This document shows positions 36,277-45,864 of a stretch of DNA of 64,000 nt, piece by piece. How positions within the stretch are numbered: position 1 is the stretch's first letter; each line of letters starts with the position of its first letter. The stretch is taken from NCBI GenBank assembly GCA_963682055.1, contig OY821740.1, forward strand, positions 17,384,814 to 17,448,813, in the 5' to 3' direction. The translations under genes and the position numbers were made by a program. The stretch is from Primula veris (lineage: Eukaryota; Streptophyta; Magnoliopsida; Ericales; Primulaceae). The notes below the pieces were generated by a model. That model searched no databases and had not been told where the DNA came from. It saw only the letters and a program-made list of their open reading frames with translations.

Positions 36277-36289
36277 TTGAATAGGTTTT

Positions 36290-37585
36290 CTTTAATCGAA
36301 CAACGGGCCAATACCGAGACACCAATTCAGCAAAAATACACCTATATAGATACATTCGGGGAACTTATTATTTACTCAACCCCTTTCGGCAGCTCTACTT
36401 GGACACGACCAGGAAAGACGGTGAAGGGGGTGGACACGAATGCCTCTTAAAAACCGACCTCATTAGGAGAGCGACTTCGGCCTTTATCTTTCCTAGATAT
36501 CGTATCCAAATAGGTGAGACTATTTGGGGAAAATTCATAATTATTCCAACTTAAATGTGAATATATATACCGGATTTCGCAAATTTTCAACTCAAAAGCT
36601 ACATCTAAATGTTTAACCTTGATGAAAATTTCTCAAAAGAGATACATTGTAAAATGTTCAAATTCGAGTCAATTTATAAGCTCACGTAACATATAAAATA
36701 GCTTTCAACAAAATATAAACGCATACCGTGCTCATGTAAACTAGTCCTAACATGGAGTGGTAATATTAAAACACATGAGTTATTATTAAATCCAACACTA
36801 AAGTGTGACTTTTGCCATTTTCTATGTGTAATTAATACATCGCATAAGTTACATCAATTCATAGGCAATAAATGGTGGCATGCGAAGAGGCTAAATATAG
36901 TTAATATCACACAAACAATTAATACTATCATGCAAGAGGTTTATTTTTTCTTTTTACAATATTTCTACAAATTTTAGAATTTGTAACAATTAAATCTTAG
37001 ATCATTTGTATGTAAATAAGTATTTTCGGACTAAACAATGGGTAAACTCGTACATATATACTATTCTGTGTATAAGGAGTAACTACAGGGACTACGAGTG
37101 TAAATAAAGGAAACTATATGCATTTTAAGGGTAATTTCAGTGCTAGTCCTATAGTTTCAGGAGATTTACAGAGAGACCCTAAAGTTTCGGTAAGTCACAG
37201 ATTAGTCCTCTAATGTTCTAACAATGACAGTTTAGGTTCGACAGTTTATTATGTCTAATTTTACAAGTTATAACTCATTTTATAAGTGACATACATGAAT
37301 TCCACTAGCAATTTTACATAAAAAAAAAAAGCATCCATCATGTGATATAAATCTTAAATTTGAGATTTCCGGTTTTATTATAGATTAATCATGCAATTTC
37401 TACGTTTTATTACAAGTAGAAATTGTGTATCTTAATTCGGAAATGCAAAAAGGATGATCGATATGTGATCTAGCAACCCAATAAACCCTCTTCCTAACTC
37501 GTCGAGGAAAAAATAGATCCGTATATTCACTTCTAATGAAACTATCTAGTTTTTTATTCCGTCGTTAAACAAAGTGCCGATAACG
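36290..37585 (-). other. Copia leader region, non-coding
   Basis: About 1.3 kb between gag and the 5' LTR with no long frame. On the minus strand the bases right after the LTR read CGTTATCGGCACTTTG, a possible primer-binding site; I am not certain which tRNA it would match. Confidence 0.45.
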
Positions 37586-37827
37586 TGTTGTGTGACAACT
37601 ATTAGCAAAGTATCGACATAGGAAGATATGTATTGAGAGAGAGTAAAATCATCTTATTCAAGTATGAATATGTGTCCAACTATGAAGACTCAAACCCTTT
37701 TATATAGTGGAGGGGTGGAACAAGATACATGTATAAGATATAACCTAGAAAGCCATAAGTCTCAAACTTAAAGGTTATATATGTAACATATAAATGAATA
37801 TGGATAACGACATAATGTATCACAATA
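37586..37827 (-). mobile_element. 5' LTR of the minus-strand copia element
   Basis: Starts TGTTGTGTGACAAC on the plus strand and ends near ATCACAAT. It is the copy nearest to the RPS9M gene, ending about 200 bp before that start codon. Confidence 0.75.
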
Positions 37828-38027
37828 AATACTAAGTTTTTAAAAAATATTTTAATGGTACCAGAGTCCAATTAAATTGCTCTACAACCCATATCAGGCT
37901 CTTTTTTTTGAAATGACCATATGACTTCTCCATTTTGAGTTCAGTCATCATTCTCCGCCCCCACCCTCCTCTATCTATACATAATACATATAATACATAC
38001 ACAGATAGATACACATCCATAAATACA

Positions 38028-41000
38028 ATGCTGAATCGTCTTCTGAGTAGACGCTCCCCCCTCCGAATACTAACCCTAATCTCTCTTAAACCCCATCATT
38101 CCTTAAACCCCAACCCCAATTCTCTCCCCCTCCTAAAAAACCCTAACCCTATCTTCTCTCTCCTCCGCCACTTCTCCACCAATCACCGCAACAACAACAA
38201 CAATCACGACAGAGGTGCCACGTCATCATCAGACACGTGGCGCCTCTCCCCTGACCCCGATCACTCCACCGACTCCATAGACTCCATCTTTGGCAAAGAC
38301 GATGAGGGAGAGAATATTGACGTCACCGGAAGGGAGGAGAGAGAAGCAGGAGGAGGGTGGGGCTCCGAGAAGAAGGAGTACGGCGTGTTTGATAGTATCG
38401 GAGTTGGCGGAAGGCAGGAGAGAGAAGCAGGAGGAGTGTGGGGCTTGGCCGCAGGTAGGAGAGAGAAGCATGCTTACGATGTGTTTGAGGGTATCGATGT
38501 TGGCGGAAGGGAGGAGAGAGAAGCGGGAGGAGGGTGGGGCTCGGCCACAGGGAGGAGAGAGAAGAAGGATTACGACGTGTTTGAGGGTATCGACGTTGGC
38601 AGAGGGGAGGAGAGAGAAGGGGTGGGAGAGAGAGAGTGGAGATTGGGGGGGGAGAAGGGGGAGGACGATGTGTTTGGGGACTTGGAGGAGGGAGAGGAGA
38701 GGGTGGAGGTGAGGGAAGACGGGGGAAGGGAGGAGAGAGAGGCGATTGCAAGGAAGGTTGAGGAGGAGAAGAAGCTAGAGGAGGAGGCGAGGGTTTTGTC
38801 CAACGTGCTTAAAGGTATAAATGAGTATGAATTTGTGTGTTTGGTTTTTATATTATGTTACAGTGATTTCAGATTTATTTGATGTGATTAAAGGTAGAAG
38901 TTTGTTACCTTGTTTAGAGGACAGGAAAGTGTAATTTGATGTGATTAAAGATAGAAGTTTACCCAAATTTTGTTTGTTTGGTTGTTGTAAAATGTCATGA
39001 TGCATTTGATCAAGCTGGTTAGAGAACATTTATGTTTTACATGATTTGGAAGTTTAAAATTAATCCGAAATTGTTCGGCTACGTAGTAGTTTATGTCATA
39101 AAGCATTTAGTCAAGCTGGTTAGAGAACATTTAAGTTTATATGATGTAATTAAAAGGTTAAATTTCATCCAAATCTGTTCTGTTACCAAACAGTTTATGT
39201 TATAGTGCATTTAGTCAGTTGATTAGAGGACATGGAAGTGTTGTCTGATGTGATTAGAGGTAAAGAATGAGTTTGCTTGCTTATTAGTTTATGACTTTAT
39301 GTTTTATTGCCATTTATCACCTGATTAGAGGGTACCAACGCGTTATCTTATGTGATTGGATGTAGAATTTCTATACAAATTTGTTCGTTTTTTTATTAGA
39401 CTATGTTATAGTGCATTTAGTCAGTTGATTAGAGGACAGAGAAATGTTATCTAATGTGATTAAAGGTGAATATTTATTCGCTTTTTTTTGTTTGCTTGTT
39501 GAATAATGTCATAGAGCATTTGGTCAGCTAATTTTATCTTGTTTTATGAGTTTGCTTAAGGATGAATGAACCTAGTTTCTCGTAGCGTCGGATAACCTAA
39601 CTTGTTTGCCTAAAAGGTAAAAGCTGCAAGTTAAGAGAAACCCTTTATGTAACATTACACATATATACAGGTAGGAGGATATGATAAATGAATATGGGTA
39701 AAATATATCCGAATTTGTTTGTTTGCTTATCAGTTAAGGTTGTAGCGTGTGCAATGAGCTGACTAAGGACATATGAGTTTTATCTGATGTGATTAAAGGT
39801 GAAAAATTATCTTTATTTGTCTGTTTGCTTATTAGTTTGTGACAACCGTAATCCATATGTACTGGTGTTTTCGAGTTAGTTAGCCACTAAGTAGCTTTAG
39901 CTTCTCTAGTTTCAATTCTTTACGGTATCATACAATTTGGCGTGTTTTCATCATATTTTCCTGTATAACATGGCCCAGATTCCCAGTAGCCACAAACTTT
40001 TCGAGTTCTAGTCGGTGCCCATTTTTAGTTGTGCAATATAGGGGCACAATTGATAGGCGAAAAAAAAAGATGTAAACAAAAGTTCAAATTAATTTAATTG
40101 GCAAGTTTTGTGGGGTTGTCAATTCAAAAGGAGTCCACCATTCTGATCTCCACACCAATAGTTTCCTTCCACTTAAGTATGCTTCAGTTTTTGTTTGCCT
40201 GTTATTACTCTATTGTCTATGGGAATGGATGGAAATTAGAATTGTATTCAGTGTTTGTGTTCCTTGTTACTCACCTGTATAATCTCCTAAAAATTCATCA
40301 TCTTGTTATAAATTACAGACAGTGAAAAAGACTGGTATTTGATGGCTAGAGTATCATTTCTTTAGTTTTCACTCTCTGATTTTTAAGACCTTGTGGTATC
40401 ATGTTGATATTTCTATGTGATAGTTTAGTTGCCCATAATCAGGATTTCTTCTGGCTTGTCATCTAATCCCTTTTCATGATTAAACACTTAGTAAATTGTA
40501 AAAAGCTGCTCTGACATAGTTGTCTTGCTTACATATATTATTTGTATGTAACCGTGGAGAAATTATAATGATAGGTGCTATTTCAGATGTATACATTTAC
40601 TGACAACAAGGATCATCTTTGCCATTTTTTTGGATTCTTGAGAACTGTTAAAGAAGAAACGTTGCATTTTCGTAATGGGATTAACTAAAGATCATCACAA
40701 TTTTTGTTACTGTAGGTCCAAACCGAGCATTTGGTGACCTTATCTCAGCATCTGGTATAACAGAAGAGATGCTCGATAGTTTGCTGGCTTTAAAGGACCT
40801 GGGTGGTGTTCAAGGATTACCCCCTTTAAGCGAAATAGAAGACATGCGTTATGAGAAAAATACACGCAAATCGTCAAGAGCAGAAATAGAGCGTCAGAAA
40901 CAAGAGGAAGTTGCGAAAGCTCGCGTGAGACAAGTGGATGATAAAGGGAGGGCGTATGGAACCGGTAGAAGAAAGTGCAGCATCGCACGTGTGTGGATAC

Positions 41001-42978
41001 AGCCCGGTGAAGGAAAGTTTATGGTTAATGAGAAGGAATTTGATGTGTATTTTCCTATGCTTGACCACAGGGCTGCTCTTCTTAGACCTTTCTCTGAAAC
41101 TAAAACTTTGGGTCTATGGGATGTCACTTGCACTGTGAAAGGGGGTGGCACTTCAGGTAATGGTATCCAATCATTGCTATGATTGTACTTTAAAAGTTAA
41201 TTTGGTACCTGTAGCATGTATCAATTTTTTATTTTTTTTATACTAAGTCCCAACTTAATCTTGATGCAGATATGGTAAGTTTATTACCAGATTATCAATG
41301 ATAACATGTAATTTCTTTTTTGCCTGAAACAGGTCAAGTTGGGGCAGTGCAATTGGGTGTCAGCAGAGCTTTGCAAAACTGGGAACCAAACCTACGTCCT
41401 CCTCTAAGAGCAGGTAAACTTTGCCCATTGTACAGTAATTTTTGGGTTTTAAATACACTAATGCTCCCCGTTGTTTGAACTCTATTCAGTCTCCACAATT
41501 TTAAGTTGAGTCTTTAGTTTTGTAAAAAGATGGATTTGGTCCCCAAATATAAAGAGGTTTGGTACCAGTAGAAGTTAAGAATGTAATTGATCTCGAAACT
41601 AATTATTTACTCCTGTGGAAGCCATGTTTCGGAAACTTGATATGATGATTTGATCTACAATGCTTTACGTACATAAAAAAAGACCATTATAAGACTGTCA
41701 TTGTTTTAAGTCTCAAATAGTACTTTCACCCATGCAACTGAAACTATAAGGACCAAATAGATAATGTAATTGATCTCGAAAATACTTATTTACTCCTATG
41801 AAGCCAGGGCCGGAGCCAGAGTTTTGGGGGCTGTATCCCATTAAAAAATGGGGCCTTTTCCTTGTAAAATAGCATTAAATTTAGAGATATAAAAGATAAA
41901 TAAATAGCAAAAAAATTGCCTCAAATTTATCAAAATGCGATAAATTGAGTAAACATAATCAAGTATACAATATTAAAAGTAATATCTTATACAAATTTTG
42001 TCAAAAAACCCCAAAATCAAAATCATATTAGGGTAAAAAAAAAGAACAAGTATGTTATTTTTTTTTTTTTAAAGTATTCTTTTTCCATCGACATAAGACC
42101 TAAAAAATATCAGTTCAAACTATGGGTTTCACACAGATAATTAGTTATGTAAAAAGTAAACAAAAAGAAATGTGGGGAGGGAGGTTCGAACATGTGCCTA
42201 TAGTGAACTAAAACTTTTGAGCCTATAATTGTAACCATTTATACAACAATATTTATGAGAATAATTCGGAAAACAATTATACATAACAAGTATTTCTCGA
42301 AATGGGGGCTCTAAAATAAGTCGTTTTTGGGGGGCTCTAGACCCGTGCCTTTTGGCCCTAGGCCCAAAACCGGCCCTGATGGAAGCCATGCTTCGGAAAC
42401 TTGATATGATGATTTGACTTACAATGCTTTACATAGATAAAAAAAGACCATTATAAGACTGTCATTGTTTCAAGTCTTGAGTAGTACTTTCACCGATGAA
42501 ACTATAAGGACCAAATAGATAGTTGTTGAACTGTGGGGATAGAGTAAATCCAAAGATACTAATGACTGCTATATACACCTCCAGAAATAATAGAGATATT
42601 TTATGGAAGAATGGTTGCTTTTCACAATTGTCTTGAAATATAGACCTCAAGAAGCAAGGTTTGAAATTGAGTTTGGGCCTCTCCATTTGCTCCGACTCTG
42701 TCTTTTTGTAAAGAATGATAAAAAAACATTAGTTATATGCTCGAAGATAAAACACTCCCTTTGATCCCAATGTGCGTGTTACAGAAACAAACCTTTCTAT
42801 AATAGATGTTTCTGTAAATACTGTAGTCACTAATTTGATTTTCGATACTGTTCTGATTTTTGAATTTTTGCTTTGTTTCCCACTAGTTGGTTTCCTGACG
42901 AGGGACTCAAGGGTTGTAGAAAGGAAAAAACCGGGTCTGGCCAAAGCCAGAAAGAGTTTCCAATGGGTCAAGCGTTAG
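38028..42978 (+). CDS. RPS9M: Mitochondrial small-subunit ribosomal protein uS9m
   Basis: Component of the mitochondrial ribosome small subunit; its conserved basic C-terminal tail contacts tRNA in the P site. Exons: 38028-38814, 40716-41156, 41333-41413 and 42887-42978; phases agree; 466 residues. The N-terminus ([20 protein letters not shown]...) is rich in Arg, Leu and Ser and looks like a mitochondrial presequence. Residues about 85-260 are an acidic, Gly/Glu/Arg-rich spacer with internal repeats. The S9 fold spans exons 2-4: [49 protein letters not shown] and the end [14 protein letters not shown]. The in-frame ATG at 37935 is possible, but the chosen ATG starts the typical presequence. 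Intron 1 has diverged repeats, and intron 3 holds a hAT-like element. Confidence 0.94.
38320..38620 (+). repeat. Coding minisatellite in RPS9M exon 1
   Basis: Three to four imperfect copies of a roughly 96-bp unit encode [13 protein letters not shown]...[12 protein letters not shown]. The first copy is shortened by a few codons and the last is diverged. The frame is kept across all copies. Confidence 0.85.
38870..39800 (+). repeat. Diverged tandem repeats in RPS9M intron 1
   Basis: Units of roughly 60-120 bp contain GTGCATTTAGTCAG(C/T)TG(G/A)TTAGAGGACA and TGATGTGATTAAAGGT. The latter occurs, with variation, at about 38884, 38941, 39146, 39250, 39352, 39456 and 39788 and resembles the exon 1 end GTGCTTAAAG|GT. 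Confidence 0.75.
41580..42512. repeat. Tandem duplication in RPS9M intron 3, second copy interrupted
   Basis: The first copy (about 41580-41763) runs from AATGTAATTGATCTCGAAA through AAGCCATGTTTCGGAAACTT to GGACCAAATAGAT. The second copy starts at about 41764, is split by the hAT-like element at 41805-42378, and resumes to about 42512. Confidence 0.85.
41805..42378. mobile_element. hAT-like non-autonomous element in RPS9M intron 3
   Basis: Ends CAGGGCCGGAG and ACCGGCCCTG are inverted repeats (core CAGGGCCGG). The right flank is ATGGAAGC and the left flank ATGAAGC, i.e. an 8-bp target duplication with one base lost. The empty site is visible in the neighbouring duplicate (CTGTGGAAGCC). 574 bp, AT-rich, no transposase. 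It contains GGTTCGAACATGTG, resembling a pol III B box. Confidence 0.85.
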
Positions 42979-43900
42979 TCAAGCAGCGTGAAGTTATTTT
43001 TCAGCACTTTTGTATGGCTGGAAGTTGAAAGTGAACGGGCAATTTCTTGTTTTTCAAAGCTAAGATCGTATGTTCGAGGTTGCTGTTGTGGGTTTGTTTG
43101 GTTGAGTTTTTGAAAATAGTTAGAATTTTTTCGAGCTGAACACGTCAGCCTAATCAGCATTTTGTAATGTTTTTTGACGAAGAAACAAAATATTGAAATA
43201 AATTTTGTTAGCCAATCCGTTCAGTGTGGATGGTCTTTGAGAAGTCCTTCTTGTAGTTTATTGAGTCTTGGGTTGATATTTGACGTACCTTTCATTTATT
43301 AAGTAGACAATAAATATTTGATCATTCGATGACTAGTCTAACCCAAACTGCTCCCATTCTTCAACCATCTCTTCAGCTTATGATTGGGATTAAAAGTAGG
43401 ACATTACTAATAATGATAACGAGCAAAACTCTCCATGGTACATAAAAAAACCGCGATCGTAACTTCACTGAAGCTCAGTTGTTTACTGCTACACAACTGA
43501 TGGTTGAATTTTGAAAATAAACTTTTCCAGCGTGATATATGTATTCTTTTTGCTTCTGTCTTTCGCATCCAAAGCTTGGCATGATACATTGTCACTTCTC
43601 TCTCTTCTCAGCAATGATTCTCCATGCTCTTATCCAGTCATGAGCAAGACACTTCTTACTTTGGAATGTCGGCCTGACGGCTCCATTTTTTTGGATAATG
43701 CATCACCCGACGAATAGCTAAAGGGCCTAAGGCATCACACCCAACCGGTCCTCAAAATTTGGTAAGGCAACTCAACCAATTAATTCTCGAAATAACAATT
43801 CAATGTCTTTAAAAAGGAAAGTAGGAAACATCAAGGAAATACCGCCACGACTTAATTAGGGATGTATTATGCGACATCATTTGGAGAGCAGTAATTTCAG
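42979..43900. other. 3' flank of RPS9M
   Basis: The first 250-300 bp are probably the RPS9M 3' UTR. Beyond that I see no gene or repeat I can name. Confidence 0.5.
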
Positions 43901-43904
43901 CTAG

Positions 43905-44235
43905 AAAGTAGGCACCTGTAAACTTTCTTATGGATCCATCTGAGGGGAGATTTACTCTTAGGCCAGCAGACGTTCTTATTTACGGCTGGAGCGGTAGGAA
44001 CATGCGTGTGTTGATTTTACCGGCGTTTCGCCCTTGGTGGGGTTTGGTATTGAAGAATTTACTGTGGGTCACGCAGCTACTACTGCAGCGGCAGCGAAGG
44101 TAGAGAAACATGAGAAGGACGTCAAGACAATCAGCACAGTTTCATACCTTTTGCGTTTGATACATTTGAGTTTTTAGTTACTGAGTTTGTTGAGCTTTTT
44201 AAGAGAGTGCAGAAAGTTATGAACAAAAATGTGTT
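43905..44235 (+). pseudogene. 5' part of an interrupted repeat-associated reading frame
   Basis: Short frames encode APVNFLMDPSEGRFTLRPADVLIYGW (from about 43911), then, after shifts, VDFTGVSPLVGFGIEEFTVGHAA and NQHSFIPFAFDTFEFLVTEF, then VELFKRVQKVMNKN. I recognise this order from a C-terminal segment common in plant genomes within reverse-transcriptase-associated or mis-named 'auxilin-like' predicted proteins. Frameshifts and stops make it a relic. It is cut at 44235 by the gypsy insertion and resumes at 58476. Confidence 0.6.
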
Positions 44236-44498
44236 TGTAGACACGCAAATTTTTCGGCAAATAAAAATAGGGCACGTGTCTCTTATAAAATAAAATATCT
44301 TAATTTATATATTAGTATTTTGAAAATCAAATGAATATTATTTTTTGGTTTAAATTATAAAACCAAGAAATGTCATTTTCTTTGAGTATATATTAATTTT
44401 TTCTCGCAAACAATGAAAATGCTTCTATTTTATTATTTGCATGTTTGTTTAAAATTACAAAGTAATGATAAGACAAAGAATTATTAGATTTAAGTATG

Positions 44499-44770
44499 GA
44501 CCATTTTGCTCCTAAACTCAAACTATAAGGGGGCATGAAGGACCATTTTTGTCCTAAACTCAAATTATAAGACCATTTTGATCTTAAACTCAAACTATAA
44601 GACCATTTTGGTACTAAACTCAAACTACAAGGGGGCATGGAGTACCATTTTGATGCTAAACTCAAACTATAAGACCATTTTGATACTAAACTCAAATTAC
44701 AAGACCATTTTGATACTAAACTTAAACTATAAGACCATTTTGATCCTAAACACAAACTACGAGGGGGCGA
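44499..44770 (+). repeat. 30-bp tandem units upstream of the LTR TATA box
   Basis: Unit ACCATTTTGATCCTAAACTC + AAACTATAAG; eight copies, three of them followed by a GGGGGC-containing spacer. The copy in the 3' LTR (57178-57449) is nearly identical. Position in U3 suggests a transcriptional role, which is inference. Confidence 0.9.
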
Positions 44771-44797
44771 TATCGCGATAAAGACCACCCCAACTAC

Positions 44798-44805
44798 TAT
44801 AAATA
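44798..44805 (+). promoter_or_regulatory. TATA box of the gypsy LTR promoter
   Basis: TATAAATA lies 562 bp into the LTR, directly after the palindrome and 30-bp array. The 3' LTR has the same motif at the same offset (57477-57484). Confidence 0.7.
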
Positions 44806-45039
44806 GATGGCCAATTCAAGCCTAAAGAGGACAAGGACAAGAAGAAGACAAAGGTGAATCCAAAGTCCAAGAGAAAGAAGCTCTGCCAAATTCAGCCATC
44901 AACCTCGAAGCCTTGAAGATCCCCCAAGACTGCTGAAGATCCTTCGAAGCTTCTGCCAAATCCAGCAAGAAATCTGAGCAAATTCAAGTCTAGATCCGCA
45001 TAAAGCACTCCAAGCAGCGAATCTAGTGTTTGTGAAGAT

Positions 45040-45490
45040 CAAAGCTAAACCTACATTCGAAGCCCTTCATCAAGTTTGAAGATCTTTAACGAAACTCATC
45101 AACAAATTCAAGGAAAATCCACCATTTGATCCGTAAGAAGCTCCGGAGGCCGCGAATCAAGTGTTCTTCAAGATCAAGCACTCGAAGATCTTCATCAAAC
45201 CCGAAGAACTTCAAGCAATCTCATCAACAAATTTAAGGAAAATCCACCATTTGATCCGCAAGAAGCTTCGGAGGCCGCGAATCAAGTGTTCTTCAAGATC
45301 AAGCACTCGAAGATCTTCATCAAACCCGAAGAACTTCAAGCAAGCTCATCAACAAATTCAAGGAAAATCCACCATCTGATCCGCAAGAAGCTCAAAAGGT
45401 CGCGAATCAAGGGTTTTTCAAAACCAAATATTCGAATATATTTATCAAGCCTGAAGAACTTCAAGTAAGATCATCAACAAATTCAAACAA
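45040..45490 (+). repeat. 125-bp tandem units in the LTR R/U5 region
   Basis: GAGGCCGCGAATCAAGTGTT begins copies at 45146 and 45271, and a diverged copy (AAGGTCGCGAATCAAGGG) at 45396, exactly 125 bp apart; a partial copy precedes them. The 3' LTR repeats the pattern. Confidence 0.9.
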
Positions 45491-45801
45491 CATCCTCATT
45501 CGATCCTCAAAAACACTTCAAAACCATAAATCAAGTGTTTCCCAAGATCAAACTCACAAAGAAGTACAAGTCAAGATCAACCTCAAAGCTCAAGCAAATC
45601 AACAACTCAATCTTCACCAAACTATTGGAGCCAATAAGAACTCATTTGTGAATAGATTAATCAAAGGATTTATATTTTCTTTATTTTAGAAAATATTCAG
45701 AGATTGTACCCGCAAAATACAAATAAATAAAATTATTTTGCTTTCTCCATTTATTTTCTGTCTCGGTATATTAGATAGAAAAATTTGTGTGAAACAAATT
45801 T

Positions 45802-45819
45802 TGGCACACCCGGTGGGAC
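45802..45819 (+). other. Candidate primer-binding site
   Basis: TGGCACACCCGGTGGGAC begins five bases after the LTR end and starts with TGG, as expected for complementarity to a tRNA CCA end. I do not assign the tRNA. Confidence 0.55.
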
Positions 45820-45864
45820 CTTTCTGCCATTCATCTTTTCTCTTCGTCAATCGATCAACCATCC

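Larger units (their letters stand above)
30425..37827 (-). mobile_element. Decayed Ty1/copia retrotransposon with both LTRs
   Basis: Element read from right to left: LTR 37586-37827, a 1.3-kb leader, gag (36.2-35.2 kb), protease (34.9 kb), integrase (34.4-34.0 kb), RT and RNase H (32.8-31.4 kb), a repeat-rich 3' region (31.39-30.69 kb) and LTR 30425-30685. The LTRs share most of their length but differ by several substitutions, and one has a short duplication (AATGTATCACA). Multiple frameshifts and stops separate the domains, so it cannot move by itself. I could not read a clean 5-bp target duplication. Confidence 0.85.
44236..45796 (+). mobile_element. 5' LTR of the 14.2-kb gypsy element
   Basis: Starts TGTAGACACGCAAAT and ends GTGTGAAACA. 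It contains an array of eight 30-bp units (44499-44770), a perfect 10-bp palindrome TATCGCGATA (44771-44780), a TATA box TATAAATA (44798-44805) and about three copies of a 125-bp unit downstream of the TATA box (45040-45490). Confidence 0.95.

Noticed and set aside
38323..38751. Minus-strand Pro/Ser-rich frame opposite RPS9M exon 1
   Set aside because: It mirrors the GA-rich coding minisatellite of RPS9M; its low-complexity Pro/Ser text is the expected complement.
41605..42440. Possible second gene in RPS9M intron 3
   Set aside because: Explained by a tandem duplication and a hAT-like insertion; no coding text.
44499..44770. Possible CRISPR-like array
   Set aside because: Eukaryotic LTR sequence; the repeats abut directly or have a common short spacer, not unique spacers.
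44393..44788. Minus-strand 131-codon frame in the LTR, also at 57072-57467
   Set aside because: It reads across the 30-bp repeat units (SYSLSLVSKW repeated) because 30 is divisible by three; it is a by-product of the array.
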